Assembly: GCA_003599475.1 (NCBI GenBank)
Contig: QZKK01000214.1
Span: forward strand, 1 to 24,144
DNA: 24,144 nucleotides
Reading direction: 5' to 3'
Origin: Desulfobacteraceae bacterium
GTDB taxonomy: Bacteria > Desulfobacterota > Desulfobacteria > Desulfobacterales > SURF-15
In this document: piece by piece, positions 1 through 7,724 of the stretch
Layout of the letters: every line of letters starts with the position of its first letter
How positions within the stretch are numbered: the stretch's first letter is position 1
Position numbers and translations under genes: made by a program
The notes under the pieces: model-generated
The model's input: the letters and a program-made list of their open reading frames with translations, nothing else
What the model was told of the DNA's origin: nothing
The model's database searches: none

Positions 1-289
1 CTCTCCCTTCGGTGGCGTCTTCAAGACGCAGGATCACCCGGCCCAGGGTCGATTTGCCGCAGCCGCTTTCCCCCACAAGCCCTAGAATTTCCCGTTCCGC
101 GATCCGGATGGACACCCCGTCGACCGCTTTGACATGTCCTTCCGCGCTCGCGAACAATCCCTTCTTCAAAGGGTAATGCTTCCTTACATCTTCGGTTCTT
201 ACGAGCTCGCCCGCGCCGCTTCCGGCATTCGATCGAAAAGGCAGCTCTGCACTGGATGTTTTTTCTTTCATTCGATGTTCGATGTTCAT
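1..289 (-). CDS. dppF: Peptide/nickel ABC importer ATPase, DppF/OppF type (3' part outside window)
   Basis: This is the N-terminal part of a second ABC importer ATPase; the gene continues past the left edge. The visible protein has the typical opening of the family (VRTEDVRKHYPLKKG, then KAVDGVSIRIAEREILGLVG) and a complete Walker A, GESGCGKST, followed by LGRVILRLEDATEG. DppF/OppF proteins pair with DppD/OppD to power uptake of peptides or nickel at the inner membrane. The start is uncertain. ATG at 289 lies 5 bases after the dppD stop and has only a purine stretch (GAAGAG) directly before it; an in-frame ATG at 271 is the alternative. The first codons lie inside a TTCGATG heptad array, so the N-terminus (MNIEHRMKEK) may be repeat-derived. 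The substrate cannot be inferred because no binding protein or permease is visible. Confidence 0.85.
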   Translation of the reverse strand, partial: MNIEHRMKEKTSSAELPFRSNAGSGAGELVRTEDVRKHYPLKKGLFASAEGHVKAVDGVSIRIAEREILGLVGESGCGKSTLGRVILRLEDATEGR

Positions 290-310
290 CTCTTCATTCG
301 ATGCCTGACG
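271..310. repeat. Heptad repeat array, TTCGATG type, at the dppD/dppF junction
   Basis: Two exact TTCGATG units (271-277 and 278-284) are followed by a degenerate third, TTCATCT, then a further ATTCGATGCC at 297-306. The array overlaps the last codons of dppD and the first codons of dppF. It resembles the other 7-base arrays in this window in period but not in consensus. Confidence 0.6.
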
Positions 311-1334
311 TTCCCCGCCTCGGCAGGAATCGATTACCGGCATTCGGCTCTTCACTCGAGTCGTGCAACCAGCAGCGGCAGCGGTGACCGGGGATGACTT
401 CGACGATGGGCGGCTCCTCCAATGAGCAGCGCCTGATTTTGCGACTGCAGCGATCGTGAAACTTGCACCCCTTCGGCAGGGCGGAGAGGCCGGGAACGAC
501 CCCCGCGATGGGGTCCAGCGGTTTGCCTCTCTGCTCGACCAGGTCTGCCCGCGGGATGGATTTCAGCAGACCGTTCGTATACGGATGCAGGGGATTGTTG
601 AACAGCTCCGATACATCGGCGTATTCCATCACCTTGCCGGTATACATGACAAGTACGAACCGGGCCATTTCGGCGATGACGCCCAGATCGTGCGTGATCA
701 GCAGGATGGAAGCCCCGGTTTCCTCCTTCAGCTTCAGCATCAAATCCAGAATCTGCGCCTGGATGGTTACATCGAGCGCGGTCGTTGGCTCATCGGCGAT
801 CAGGATTTTCGGTTCACAGGAAAGGGCCATGGCGATCATCACCCGCTGCCGCATCCCGCCGCTCAGTTGATGCGGGAAGTCTCTGACGCGCTTTTCGGGG
901 GCGGGGAAGCCGACCATCTCCAGGATTTCGATCGATTTGTCCAGCGCGGCTCGTCTTGAAAGTCTTTTGTGAAGCCTGAAGGCTTCGGCGATTTGATCGC
1001 CGACTTTGAAAAGCGGATTCAAGGAAGTCATCGGCTCCTGAAAGATCATCGATATCCGGTTGCCCCGGATATTTCTCATCTCCGGCAACGGGATCCGGAG
1101 CAGATCCGTGCCCTCGAAAAAAATCCTGCCGCCCACGATCTTTCCGGGCGGATCCTTTACCAGACGCAGAATGGACAGGGCGGCAACGGTTTTCCCGCAT
1201 CCGGATTCGCCCACGATACCGAGTATCTGCCCTTTATTTAGGGAAAGATTCAGATCATCGACCGCCTTGGCTACGCCCAGATGGGTGTAAAAAAAGGTCT
1301 GCAGATTCTCGATGCGCAAGAGGTCCTGATTCAA
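294..1334 (-). CDS. dppD: Peptide/nickel ABC importer ATPase, DppD/OppD type
   Basis: This is a 346-residue ATPase of a peptide/nickel importer, acting on the cytoplasmic face of the inner membrane. Walker A is GESGCGKT, the signature is [16 protein letters not shown], and Walker B is [12 protein letters not shown], followed by the switch His in LLITHDLG. The C-terminal oligopeptide/dipeptide domain carries [11 protein letters not shown] and four cysteines in KGCKFHDRC...RRC...GHRCRCW; in some characterised OppD proteins equivalent cysteines bind a [4Fe-4S] cluster. The start codon is TTG at 1334, with GGGAAAG about 8 bases upstream; the nearby ATG is in another frame and closes at once. The gene leads directly into the dppF-like gene 5 bases downstream. 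The permease and binding-protein genes are not upstream, where a PRC-barrel gene sits instead, so they are either left of the window or elsewhere. Confidence 0.9.
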   Translation of the reverse strand: MNQDLLRIENLQTFFYTHLGVAKAVDDLNLSLNKGQILGIVGESGCGKTVAALSILRLVKDPPGKIVGGRIFFEGTDLLRIPLPEMRNIRGNRISMIFQEPMTSLNPLFKVGDQIAEAFRLHKRLSRRAALDKSIEILEMVGFPAPEKRVRDFPHQLSGGMRQRVMIAMALSCEPKILIADEPTTALDVTIQAQILDLMLKLKEETGASILLITHDLGVIAEMARFVLVMYTGKVMEYADVSELFNNPLHPYTNGLLKSIPRADLVEQRGKPLDPIAGVVPGLSALPKGCKFHDRCSRKIRRCSLEEPPIVEVIPGHRCRCWLHDSSEEPNAGNRFLPRRGTSGIE

Positions 1335-1498
1335 GTTCGCTTTCCCATTCGAACGGATTCGGTGAAAAGAAGAGCCGGTACGTGCGTTATCGATTTTTTT
1401 TTCGAATCTGTCAAAGGTTTTGCACGATGGTCTTAAACGATGTGCTCATGCCCTCTACGCCCGCGCCCGCTTCGATCTTCTCCTTGACTGAACGAAAC

Positions 1499-1535
1499 GA
1501 CCGCACCCGTTTTACGAACCAGGTGCGGTCCTTTT
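1499..1535 (-). terminator. Hairpin, likely terminator of the PRC-barrel gene
   Basis: A 9-bp perfect stem, GACCGCACC at 1499-1507 with GGTGCGGTC at 1522-1530, encloses a 14-base loop about 40 bases downstream of the PRC-barrel gene stop. On the minus strand the stem is followed only by GTTTCGTTC. On the plus strand CTTTTAAAA follows, so the better T-run faces the wrong way for the only adjacent gene. It may act in both directions. Confidence 0.5.
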
Positions 1536-1569
1536 AAAATCTCCATTCAATCGGTTTGAAACAGTCCCT

Positions 1570-2604
1570 TTACTGCCTCCCGTAACGCTCGTCGTATCTC
1601 CGATCGTACCGGTCATCCATGGGAGCAAAATAACGGCCGTCTTCACGTCCTTCAAAGCGTCCCTCATAGTTGCGGGAATCATCATCGTATCGCATGCGTC
1701 CTCCCATCATGGGTCTTCTTTCCCGCATCATATAACCCCGATCGGAACGTTCATCACGATAGAATCGGCTGTCGTCACGATCGTAGCCCCGGCCATAGCG
1801 CTCATCCTCACGGAACCTGTCTTCGTACCGGCCTCGCTCATCGCCAAACCGGTTTTCCCGGCCTTCATAATAGCCTCTGCCGTAACGGTCCTCCTGTGCA
1901 GGATACCTGTATCCGAATCGATCCCCCTCCCGATAGGCGCCCCTTTCATCATAAGCTCCGTAGTAGCCCCGCCTTTCCATGGGAGAATAGGGTCTTTCAG
2001 CGAAACGGCGCCCCTCCGGCTCCTCGTATTCCGCAAGCCGCTCCAGATCCTTTTCGGTTCCCCTGTAGACCACAACATCCGAAGCCGGCTCGAACTGGAG
2101 CTCGTCCAAAGAGACCAGCACCTTTTTTTGACCGATGCCCAGAAAGCCGCCCAGGGCCACCACGGCCTGGATCTGACTGCCGTCATCGTTGACCACGATA
2201 TTATCGACCTCCCCGATATCGTCCCCGCGGGTGCTTCGCACCTCACGCCCTACAATCGGTTTATATTGGCTCATCCTTGCCGGCTGCCCGTCTTGCTGGC
2301 GAGCCATTTCGCCGGTTTTCTGTTCAGATTTCTGTTCAGGCTGCTGATACCGGTCCGATCTCATATCTTTCTGCATTTTCTGCTCCTGATCGGATTGCGT
2401 CTGCTGTCGAGCCTGCGTCTGCTCCGATTGCAGGTCCTTCTGCTGCGCCGCCTGCTGGCTCTGTTGGACGGAACCGCTGGACGAACCGGATTCCGACGCC
2501 TTTTTCTCTTGTGCAAGGGCAGGAATTCCAGCAGAAAGCAGCAGTACTAGAATGGCCAGGATCCCCATGTAGAATAAGCCTCGATACTTCCCTTCGCCTT
2601 TCAT
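1570..2604 (-). CDS. Exported PRC-barrel protein with Arg/Tyr/Asp/Glu-rich low-complexity tail
   Basis: The start is ATG at 2604, preceded by AAAGGAGAT at ideal spacing; an upstream in-frame extension to 2649 has no such site. The 344-residue protein begins with a signal peptide (MKGEGKYRGLFYMGILAILV..., probable cleavage after PALA, about residue 31). A Gln/Ser-rich linker follows to about residue 110. Residues 112-195 look like a PRC-barrel: PIVGREVRSTRGDDIGEVDN, then IQAVVALGGFLGIGQKKVLV. Residues 199-344 are a low-complexity tail dominated by R, Y, D, E and G with repeats such as DRYGRGYYEGR and DERYGRGYDRD. PRC-barrels are small beta-barrel interaction domains, found in envelope and sporulation proteins as well as in RimM and reaction centres. 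No enzymatic function can be inferred. A periplasmic or envelope stress or structural role is a guess. Confidence 0.85.
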   Translation of the reverse strand: MKGEGKYRGLFYMGILAILVLLLSAGIPALAQEKKASESGSSSGSVQQSQQAAQQKDLQSEQTQARQQTQSDQEQKMQKDMRSDRYQQPEQKSEQKTGEMARQQDGQPARMSQYKPIVGREVRSTRGDDIGEVDNIVVNDDGSQIQAVVALGGFLGIGQKKVLVSLDELQFEPASDVVVYRGTEKDLERLAEYEEPEGRRFAERPYSPMERRGYYGAYDERGAYREGDRFGYRYPAQEDRYGRGYYEGRENRFGDERGRYEDRFREDERYGRGYDRDDSRFYRDERSDRGYMMRERRPMMGGRMRYDDDSRNYEGRFEGREDGRYFAPMDDRYDRRYDERYGRQ

Positions 2605-2839
2605 ACGCGATCTCCTTTCTCTAATAGGTTGGTTTTTTAAGCTTCTCACACAGCTTCAATCCATGAAGCCTGGTTAAAAGTCTACCGTTCTGGGATCTAA
2701 AAACAATGCGCAAAAGGCCTTATCCGAAGAGCAGGAAATGCGTATTTCTGGATGTGTAGGATCCTGTATGGATCGGTGGTTTGAACGGTATCTCGAAAGC
2801 AGGAACCAGAAAAAAACCGGACGGAAACCTACCGGAGCT
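2605..2839. other. Intergenic region between mutY and the PRC-barrel gene
   Basis: These 235 bases must hold the PRC-barrel promoter on the minus strand and the mutY 3' end. I see a small hairpin, GCTTCA at 2653-2658 with TGAAGC at 2664-2669, and the strong PRC ribosome site at 2611-2619. No convincing -35/-10 pair or small gene was found. Confidence 0.4.
2810..2839 (-). terminator. Weak hairpin plus T-run after mutY
   Basis: Read on the minus strand, the mutY stop is followed immediately by CCGG, a short loop containing AGGTTTCCGT, a second CCGG and then seven T residues (plus-strand A run 2810-2816). The stem is only about 4 bp, so the call rests mainly on the T-run and its position. Confidence 0.4.
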
Positions 2840-3967
2840 TCAATCCGTTTTCGATTCAGATGGAGAAACGAGCAGCCGGATGATCTTTCGGTGGGCGGAA
2901 TGGAAGGGGTACTCCTCAAGCTCTCCCGGAAGGATCCACCTGAAATCGGCCGCTCCGCTCAGACGCACCCTTCCGGAAAGAAAGCGGCATCGGTAAACCT
3001 CCAGGACGATCCTGAAGTGCGTATAGGCCTGTTTGATGCGAGTGAAGAAAGCCTCCACCTGGACGGCGAGGTTCACTTCCTCCCGGATGCTTCTCCGGCA
3101 TGCGGAAGAGGCATCCTCCTTGTCGTTTATCCGGCCGCCGGGAAACTCCCACAGGCCGCCAAGCAGTCCGTCGGTTTTTCTCCGGGTGATCAGGATCCGA
3201 CCGTTTTTGCACACGACCCCCGCCGCCAGACGGTATTCCGGAGGCGATTTTTTCCGGATCCGCTTGGGATAGGCATCGATTCGATCCGTTCGATCCGCCC
3301 GGCACGCAAACCGTATCGGGCAGCGGCAGCAATCCGGCTTCGCCGGCCGGCACACGACGGCACCGAGCTCCATCACCGCCTGGTTGAAAATACAGGGGTG
3401 CTTCACGTCCAGCAGCATGGCTGCGGTTTCTTTGAACACCGGGTGGGAGGAGCCGTTCACCGGTTCATCGAGGGTGAAAAGGCGGGCGAGCACCCGCTTT
3501 ACGTTTCCATCCACAACGGCATGGGGTTGATTGTAGGCGATGCTCAGGACCGCTGCGGCGATGTATTCTCCCACGCCGGGAAGCTTTCGAAAGGAGACCG
3601 GATCCCGCGGGATTTCCCCCTGGTATTCCCCGACGACGATTCGGGCAGCCCGGTGGAAATTCCTTGCCCGGGCATAGTATCCCATCCCCTCCCAGATTTT
3701 CAGAACCGATTGAAGATCAGCGGCGGCAAGGTCCCGGATCGTTGGAAACCGCTTGAGGAATTTCTCATAATAAGCCAAGACGGTTTCGACCCGGGTCTGC
3801 TGGAGCATGGTTTCAGAAACCCAGATTCGATAGGGATCGCCTGTTTCACGCCAGGGGAGCATCCGCCGGGAGAGCGAATACCACTGAAGAAGCTCCCTGC
3901 GGATCCGGTCGACGAAATCCGGATCTCCCGATGGGTTTATATAAGAACGGAGATCATCCAAGATCAA
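2840..3967 (-). CDS. mutY: A/G-specific adenine glycosylase MutY
   Basis: MutY removes adenine mispaired with 8-oxoguanine. This protein has 375 residues from a TTG start at 3967, which is preceded by AGGGA at 7 bases and overlaps the end of the dehydrogenase gene by 14 bases. A second in-frame TTG at 3961 is possible, and the open frame further upstream is only a shadow of the dehydrogenase. Family features are clear: LPWRETGDPYRIWVSE with catalytic Glu52, the helix-hairpin-helix LPGVGEYIAAAVL, VVDGNVKRVLAR with Asp153, and a [4Fe-4S] motif C-x6-C-x2-C-x5-C (CRPAKPDCCRCPIRFAC). The 101-residue spacing of the two acids matches E. coli MutY. The C-terminal domain is MutT-like with a nearly complete Nudix box (GRINDKE...RSIREEVNL; S replaces the usual E after R, and N replaces G). 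Confidence 0.93.
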   Translation of the reverse strand: MILDDLRSYINPSGDPDFVDRIRRELLQWYSLSRRMLPWRETGDPYRIWVSETMLQQTRVETVLAYYEKFLKRFPTIRDLAAADLQSVLKIWEGMGYYARARNFHRAARIVVGEYQGEIPRDPVSFRKLPGVGEYIAAAVLSIAYNQPHAVVDGNVKRVLARLFTLDEPVNGSSHPVFKETAAMLLDVKHPCIFNQAVMELGAVVCRPAKPDCCRCPIRFACRADRTDRIDAYPKRIRKKSPPEYRLAAGVVCKNGRILITRRKTDGLLGGLWEFPGGRINDKEDASSACRRSIREEVNLAVQVEAFFTRIKQAYTHFRIVLEVYRCRFLSGRVRLSGAADFRWILPGELEEYPFHSAHRKIIRLLVSPSESKTD

Positions 3968-5483
3968 ATCGGATTCCCTGTGCCAGCGGCATCTGCCCCG
4001 ACCCGTTGACCGTACTGGTCTGCCTGCGCATATACGCTTTCCATGAATCGGATCCTGATTCCCGGCCCCCTCCGGTATCCTTTTCCCCTCCGAAAGCGCC
4101 TCCGATTTCGGCTCCTGAAGTCCCGACATTGACGTTTGCGATGCCGCAATCGCTGCCCGCAGCACTGAGAAATGTTTCCGCCTCCCGCAGGTCGTTTGTG
4201 AATATGGCCGAAGAGAGCCCCTGGGGGACTCCGTTGTGGATGCGCACGGCTTCCTCAAGCGTTTCATACCGGATGAGATAGAGAATCGGAGCGAAGGTCT
4301 CCTCCTGCACGATGGGGGCTTCCTGCGGCATTTCACAGATGCAGGGCGTCACATAAGTCCCGGCATCGTAGATGCCGCCGGACAGCAAGCCCCCTCCATA
4401 CAGGATGCGACCCCCCTGCTCTTTGATTCGAGCCAGCGCCTCCTGCATCGAGGAAACCGCTTCCTTATCGATCATCGGCCCCATCAGAATCCCCTCTTCA
4501 AGCGGGGAACCGATGCGGACCTGTCCATAGGCATGGATCAGCGCCTTTGAAAGCCGTTGGAACATCTTCCGGTGAACGATCACACGCCGGGTGGTCGTGC
4601 ACCGCTGGCCGGCTGTTCCGACGGCCCCGAAGAGGATCGCCTTGACAGCCAGTTCGAGATCTGCCGCCGGGGTCACCACGATTCCGTTGTTGCCGCCGAG
4701 CTCAAGCAGGCTCTTTCCCAGCCGGGAGGCGACCGTCTGCGCGACATGCCGCCCCATAGCAACGCTTCCCGTTGCTGAAATCAGCGGGACCCGCCGGTCC
4801 CGGATCAATTTTTCTCCGACATCCCTGCGATTACCGATCACGATGTTGAGGATGCCTTCCGGAAGGCCGTTTTCCTGCAGCACCTTCCATGCGATCTTCA
4901 TGACGGCGGCGGCCGATAAAAAGGCTTTGGAGGAAGGCTTCCAGATCACCGTATCTCCTGCAACCAGTGCGAGCATGGCATTCCAGGCCCATACCGCAAC
5001 CGGAAAATTGAAGGCGGTGATCACGCCGACCGGGCCCAACGGGTGCCACTGTTCGAACATCCGGTGTCCGGGTCTTTCACTATGCATGGAGAGCCCGTAG
5101 AGCATCCGCGATTGCCCCACCGCAAAGTCGGCGATATCGATCATCTCCTGAACCTCGCCCTCACCTTCCACCCGGATCTTTCCCACCTCGAGGCTGACCA
5201 GCGCCCCCAGGTCCTTCTTGTGCCGGCGGAGGGCGTCTCCGATTCGGCGCACGATCTCACCCCTTCCGGGGGCGGGCACCGTCCGCCATTGGATAAAGGC
5301 ATCCTGAGCACGGAGTGCCACCTTTTCGTACTCATCGGCGCCTGCACATGAGATCTCCCCGATTACCTTCCCATCGACAGGAGAAACCGAGGCGAGCCTC
5401 TCTCCGGAACATTTCAGCCAGGATCCGCTCCCCGCCCCGGAGTAGTCACTCGATAGATCCAATCTTTCGAATATGTTTTTCAT
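3954..5483 (-). CDS. ALDH7-family aldehyde dehydrogenase, probable L-2-aminoadipate-6-semialdehyde dehydrogenase
   Basis: This 509-residue NAD(P)-dependent aldehyde dehydrogenase has the full catalytic set: Asn in FNFPVAVWAWN, Glu261 in LLELGGNN, and nucleophile Cys295 in GTAGQRCTTTRR, with the usual 34-residue Glu-Cys spacing. ELGGNN (instead of ELGGK) and the C-terminal GTSGAEIGGAFGGEKDTGGG with WKAYMRRQTSTVN mark the ALDH7 (antiquitin/AmaB/Pcd) branch. Members of this branch oxidise 2-aminoadipate semialdehyde, in equilibrium with piperideine-6-carboxylate, to 2-aminoadipate. The gene lies downstream of a class III aminotransferase on the same strand, which fits lysine epsilon-transamination followed by this oxidation. 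The substrate remains an inference. ATG at 5483 is used; the upstream sequence (GGACGGAGATGAAAAAC) has GGACGGAG next to it. The 3' end overlaps mutY. Confidence 0.9.
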   Translation of the reverse strand: MKNIFERLDLSSDYSGAGSGSWLKCSGERLASVSPVDGKVIGEISCAGADEYEKVALRAQDAFIQWRTVPAPGRGEIVRRIGDALRRHKKDLGALVSLEVGKIRVEGEGEVQEMIDIADFAVGQSRMLYGLSMHSERPGHRMFEQWHPLGPVGVITAFNFPVAVWAWNAMLALVAGDTVIWKPSSKAFLSAAAVMKIAWKVLQENGLPEGILNIVIGNRRDVGEKLIRDRRVPLISATGSVAMGRHVAQTVASRLGKSLLELGGNNGIVVTPAADLELAVKAILFGAVGTAGQRCTTTRRVIVHRKMFQRLSKALIHAYGQVRIGSPLEEGILMGPMIDKEAVSSMQEALARIKEQGGRILYGGGLLSGGIYDAGTYVTPCICEMPQEAPIVQEETFAPILYLIRYETLEEAVRIHNGVPQGLSSAIFTNDLREAETFLSAAGSDCGIANVNVGTSGAEIGGAFGGEKDTGGGRESGSDSWKAYMRRQTSTVNGSGQMPLAQGIRFDLG

Positions 5484-5514
5484 CTCCGTCCTTAATCATC
5501 CGCCATGAAATAAT

Positions 5515-5639
5515 TCAGCCACCAAGACACAAAGAATGCACATGAAGAAGGTAGAAATTCCAATGACAAAGTCAATCCGTCGCACCTGGAAATTGGAATC
5601 TGAAATTCTTCTTTGTGCCTTTTGTGTCTTGGTGGCTGA
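5515..5639. repeat. Inverted repeat with heptad-like arms between aminotransferase and dehydrogenase genes
   Basis: A 19-bp perfect inverted repeat has its left arm at 5515-5533 (TCAGCCACCAAGACACAAA) and its right arm complement at 5621-5639. Similarity continues imperfectly inwards for some 20-30 bases (GAAGAA and ATTCCA blocks). The arms themselves break into near 7-base units such as AAGACAC and AAAGAAT. The element sits in the 188-base gap within the presumed transcript from aminotransferase to dehydrogenase and could form a long hairpin. Confidence 0.75.
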
Positions 5640-5671
5640 TCTGTGGCTTTTATTATTCGGCTCCGCTCAGC

Positions 5672-7000
5672 TCACGCCTGAACGGCTTCTTTCAATGATT
5701 CCTCGAAGATTTCGAGGCAGAGATCGACTTCCTCCGCAGATACGATCAGCGCCGGACAGAATCGAATGCTGTTTTCACCGCAGCCGAGCAGAAGGAGACC
5801 TTTTTCGAATGCACAGCGGATGAGCTTATCCCGCCATTTTTTGGCCGGTTCCTTGGTTTCACGGTCCTTTACCAGCTCAACGGCCGCCATCAGGCCTTTT
5901 CCCCGCACATCCCCCATCGATTCCTGTCTCTTCTGGAGCTCGGATAGCCCTGTCAAAAGCCGTTTTCCCTGAACAGCGGCATTTTCCATCAGGCTGCCTT
6001 CCAGCAGCTCGATGGTTTTCAATGCTGCGGCACAGGATACGGGGTTTCCGCCGAACGTGGATGCATGGGACCCGGCCTCCCAATTCATGATTTCGGCGCG
6101 GGCCACCATCGCACCCAGCGGAAGCCCCGATGCGATCCCCTTGGCCAGGGCCATGATATCCGGAACCACACCGAAATGCTCCATGGCGAACATCCTGCCG
6201 GTCCGGCCCATCCCGGACTGCACCTCGTCAACGACATACAGGATGCCGTATTTCTTGGCCATATCGAAAAGCGCCGAATGGAAACCCGGCGGCGGAACGA
6301 TGTAGCCCCCCTCCCCCTGGATCGGTTCGATAAAGATCGCCGCCACCTCTTCCGGAGGAATCGTTGTCCGAAAGAGTGTTTCTTCGATCCATTTTACGCA
6401 GGACAGCTCGCATTTGGGGTAACCCAGGTTCAGAAAGCACCGGTAACAGTAGGCATAAGGAATGTGGGTGATTCCGGGCACAAACGGATGATAGTGCTTC
6501 TTTTGAATCGCCTTGCTGGCCGTAAGGGACAGCGCCCCCATGGTCCTCCCATGGAATGCCCCGTAAAATGCGATGTTCAGCTCCCGGCGGGTATGCCACC
6601 GGGCCAGCTTGAAAGCGGCTTCCACCGCTTCCGCACCGGAGTTTCCGAAATAGACTTTCCGGTCCCCCTGCGCGGAGGCCAGCAGTGCAATCTTTTTGGC
6701 CAATGCGATCTGGGGGGTGTAGTAAAAGTCGGTTCCGGACATGTGCAGGAGCTGTTCGGCCTGCTTTTTAATCGCATCCACCACTTCGGGATGGCAGTGC
6801 CCGGTAGCGTTTACGGCGATTCCTGCCGTGAAATCGAGAAAACTGTTGCCGTCGACATCCAGGACCCAGGCTCCCGCGGCCCTGTCCACCACCAGCGGGT
6901 AAACCCGGGTGTAGGAAGGCGAAACATAGGTTTGATCCTGCCGGATGAGCTGCTCTGCACGGGGACCCGGCAACACGGTTTTGATCTGTGGACGTTTCAT
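5672..7000 (-). CDS. Class III PLP-dependent aminotransferase (GabT / lysine 6-aminotransferase-like)
   Basis: This is a 442-residue omega-aminotransferase. The start is ATG at 7000, preceded by TTGAGGCAGCGT; a longer frame to 7102 lacks a site. Visible family features are FLDFTAGIAVNATGHCHPEV near the N-terminus, GNSGAEAVEAAFKLAR for PLP phosphate binding, FYGAFHGRT, the Asp in VVDEVQSGMGRTG, the PLP lysine Lys287 in ALAKGIASGLPLG, and STFGGNPVSCAAAL. A Cys-rich insert, YCYRCFLNLGYPKCELSC, is typical of a branch also common in archaea and annotated broadly as 4-aminobutyrate, ornithine or lysine aminotransferase. The ALDH7-type dehydrogenase downstream favours lysine (epsilon-transamination to 2-aminoadipate semialdehyde), but 4-aminobutyrate cannot be excluded from sequence alone. 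Confidence 0.88.
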   Translation of the reverse strand: MKRPQIKTVLPGPRAEQLIRQDQTYVSPSYTRVYPLVVDRAAGAWVLDVDGNSFLDFTAGIAVNATGHCHPEVVDAIKKQAEQLLHMSGTDFYYTPQIALAKKIALLASAQGDRKVYFGNSGAEAVEAAFKLARWHTRRELNIAFYGAFHGRTMGALSLTASKAIQKKHYHPFVPGITHIPYAYCYRCFLNLGYPKCELSCVKWIEETLFRTTIPPEEVAAIFIEPIQGEGGYIVPPPGFHSALFDMAKKYGILYVVDEVQSGMGRTGRMFAMEHFGVVPDIMALAKGIASGLPLGAMVARAEIMNWEAGSHASTFGGNPVSCAAALKTIELLEGSLMENAAVQGKRLLTGLSELQKRQESMGDVRGKGLMAAVELVKDRETKEPAKKWRDKLIRCAFEKGLLLLGCGENSIRFCPALIVSAEEVDLCLEIFEESLKEAVQA

Positions 7001-7020
7001 ACGCTGCCTCAACAATCTGC

Positions 7021-7050
7021 TTGAATTTTTTCTGTGCAATCCTTTATGAT
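7021..7050 (+). promoter_or_regulatory. Candidate sigma-70 promoter for the cobalamin adenosyltransferase operon
   Basis: TTGAAT at 7021-7026 and TATGAT at 7045-7050 are separated by 18 bases, in the 139-base divergent gap between the aminotransferase and adenosyltransferase starts. Transcription would start near 7057, giving a leader of about 80 bases. Confidence 0.45.
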
Positions 7051-7139
7051 ATGGTGAAAAGAAGAACTTCCTGTAAGTATCTGAAATGCAGAAGATCGTC
7101 AAGATGCTTCGATGAGGAAGCGAAAACGACTGCGAGCAG

Positions 7140-7724
7140 ATGAAAATCTATACCGGAAGCGGAGACCGCGGAAAAACGAGCCTGTTCAGCGGGGAGCGGG
7201 TGCCGAAGAGTCATCCCCGCGTGGAAGCCTGCGGCGACGTCGATGAACTCAACTCGATTTTGGGTGCCGTGGCTGCGGCCGCTCCGAAGAGAAATCCCGA
7301 ATTAAAGATCGAGATTCAACAGATGCAGGCTCTTCTTTTGCAGATCGGCGCCTGGATATCCACGACACCGGGCTCCCCCGGCCGGGCCGATATCGTCCCC
7401 ATTTCAGACCGCCACATCGAGTTTGTCGAAAAGGCGATCGACACGATGGAAGAAGCGCTTCCGGAGCTTAGGGATTTCATCCTGCCCGGCGGCCACCCGT
7501 CCGCTGCATGGGCACATGTCGCCCGATCCGTCTGCAGGCGCCTGGAAAGGCGCATGGTCCGGCTCATGTCCGAAAACGAGTCCGGCGGCATTGCCGATGA
7601 CGATGCAGAGTCCCTCGTTTTTATCAATCGCCTGTCCGATTACCTGTTCGAACTTGCCCGCTTCCTGAACCGTTTGCATCGCGTACAGGAAACTCCATGG
7701 AAAGGTCAGGCTCTTCCGGAATGA
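7140..7724 (+). CDS. Cob(I)alamin adenosyltransferase, PduO/MMAB type
   Basis: This enzyme transfers adenosyl from ATP to Co(I) corrinoids to make coenzyme B12. The 194-residue protein matches the PduO/EutT-like trimeric family: N-terminal KIYTGSGDRGKTSLFSGERV (ATP binding), HPRVEACGDVDELNS, LPGGHPSAAWAHVARSVCRRLERR, and INRLSDYLFELARFLN near the C-terminus. The length is normal. ATG at 7140 has only a weak ribosome site (GCGAGCAG). The following reductase gene starts inside this gene or at its ATGA stop, so the two are translationally linked. That suggests the flavoprotein partner may supply electrons to reduce Co(II) to Co(I), the step that must precede adenosylation. The pairing is seen; the functional link is inferred. 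Confidence 0.92.
   Translation: MKIYTGSGDRGKTSLFSGERVPKSHPRVEACGDVDELNSILGAVAAAAPKRNPELKIEIQQMQALLLQIGAWISTTPGSPGRADIVPISDRHIEFVEKAIDTMEEALPELRDFILPGGHPSAAWAHVARSVCRRLERRMVRLMSENESGGIADDDAESLVFINRLSDYLFELARFLNRLHRVQETPWKGQALPE

Noticed and set aside
2738..4009. A 423-codon plus-strand open frame opposite mutY
   Set aside because: It is antisense to a gene with full catalytic and iron-sulfur motifs and shows no protein family features.
3968..4336. An N-terminal extension of MutY of about 123 residues
   Set aside because: It lies wholly inside the ALDH7 gene in another frame, is Arg/Ser-rich, and has no MutY similarity; the TTG at 3967 with AGGGA fits the family length.
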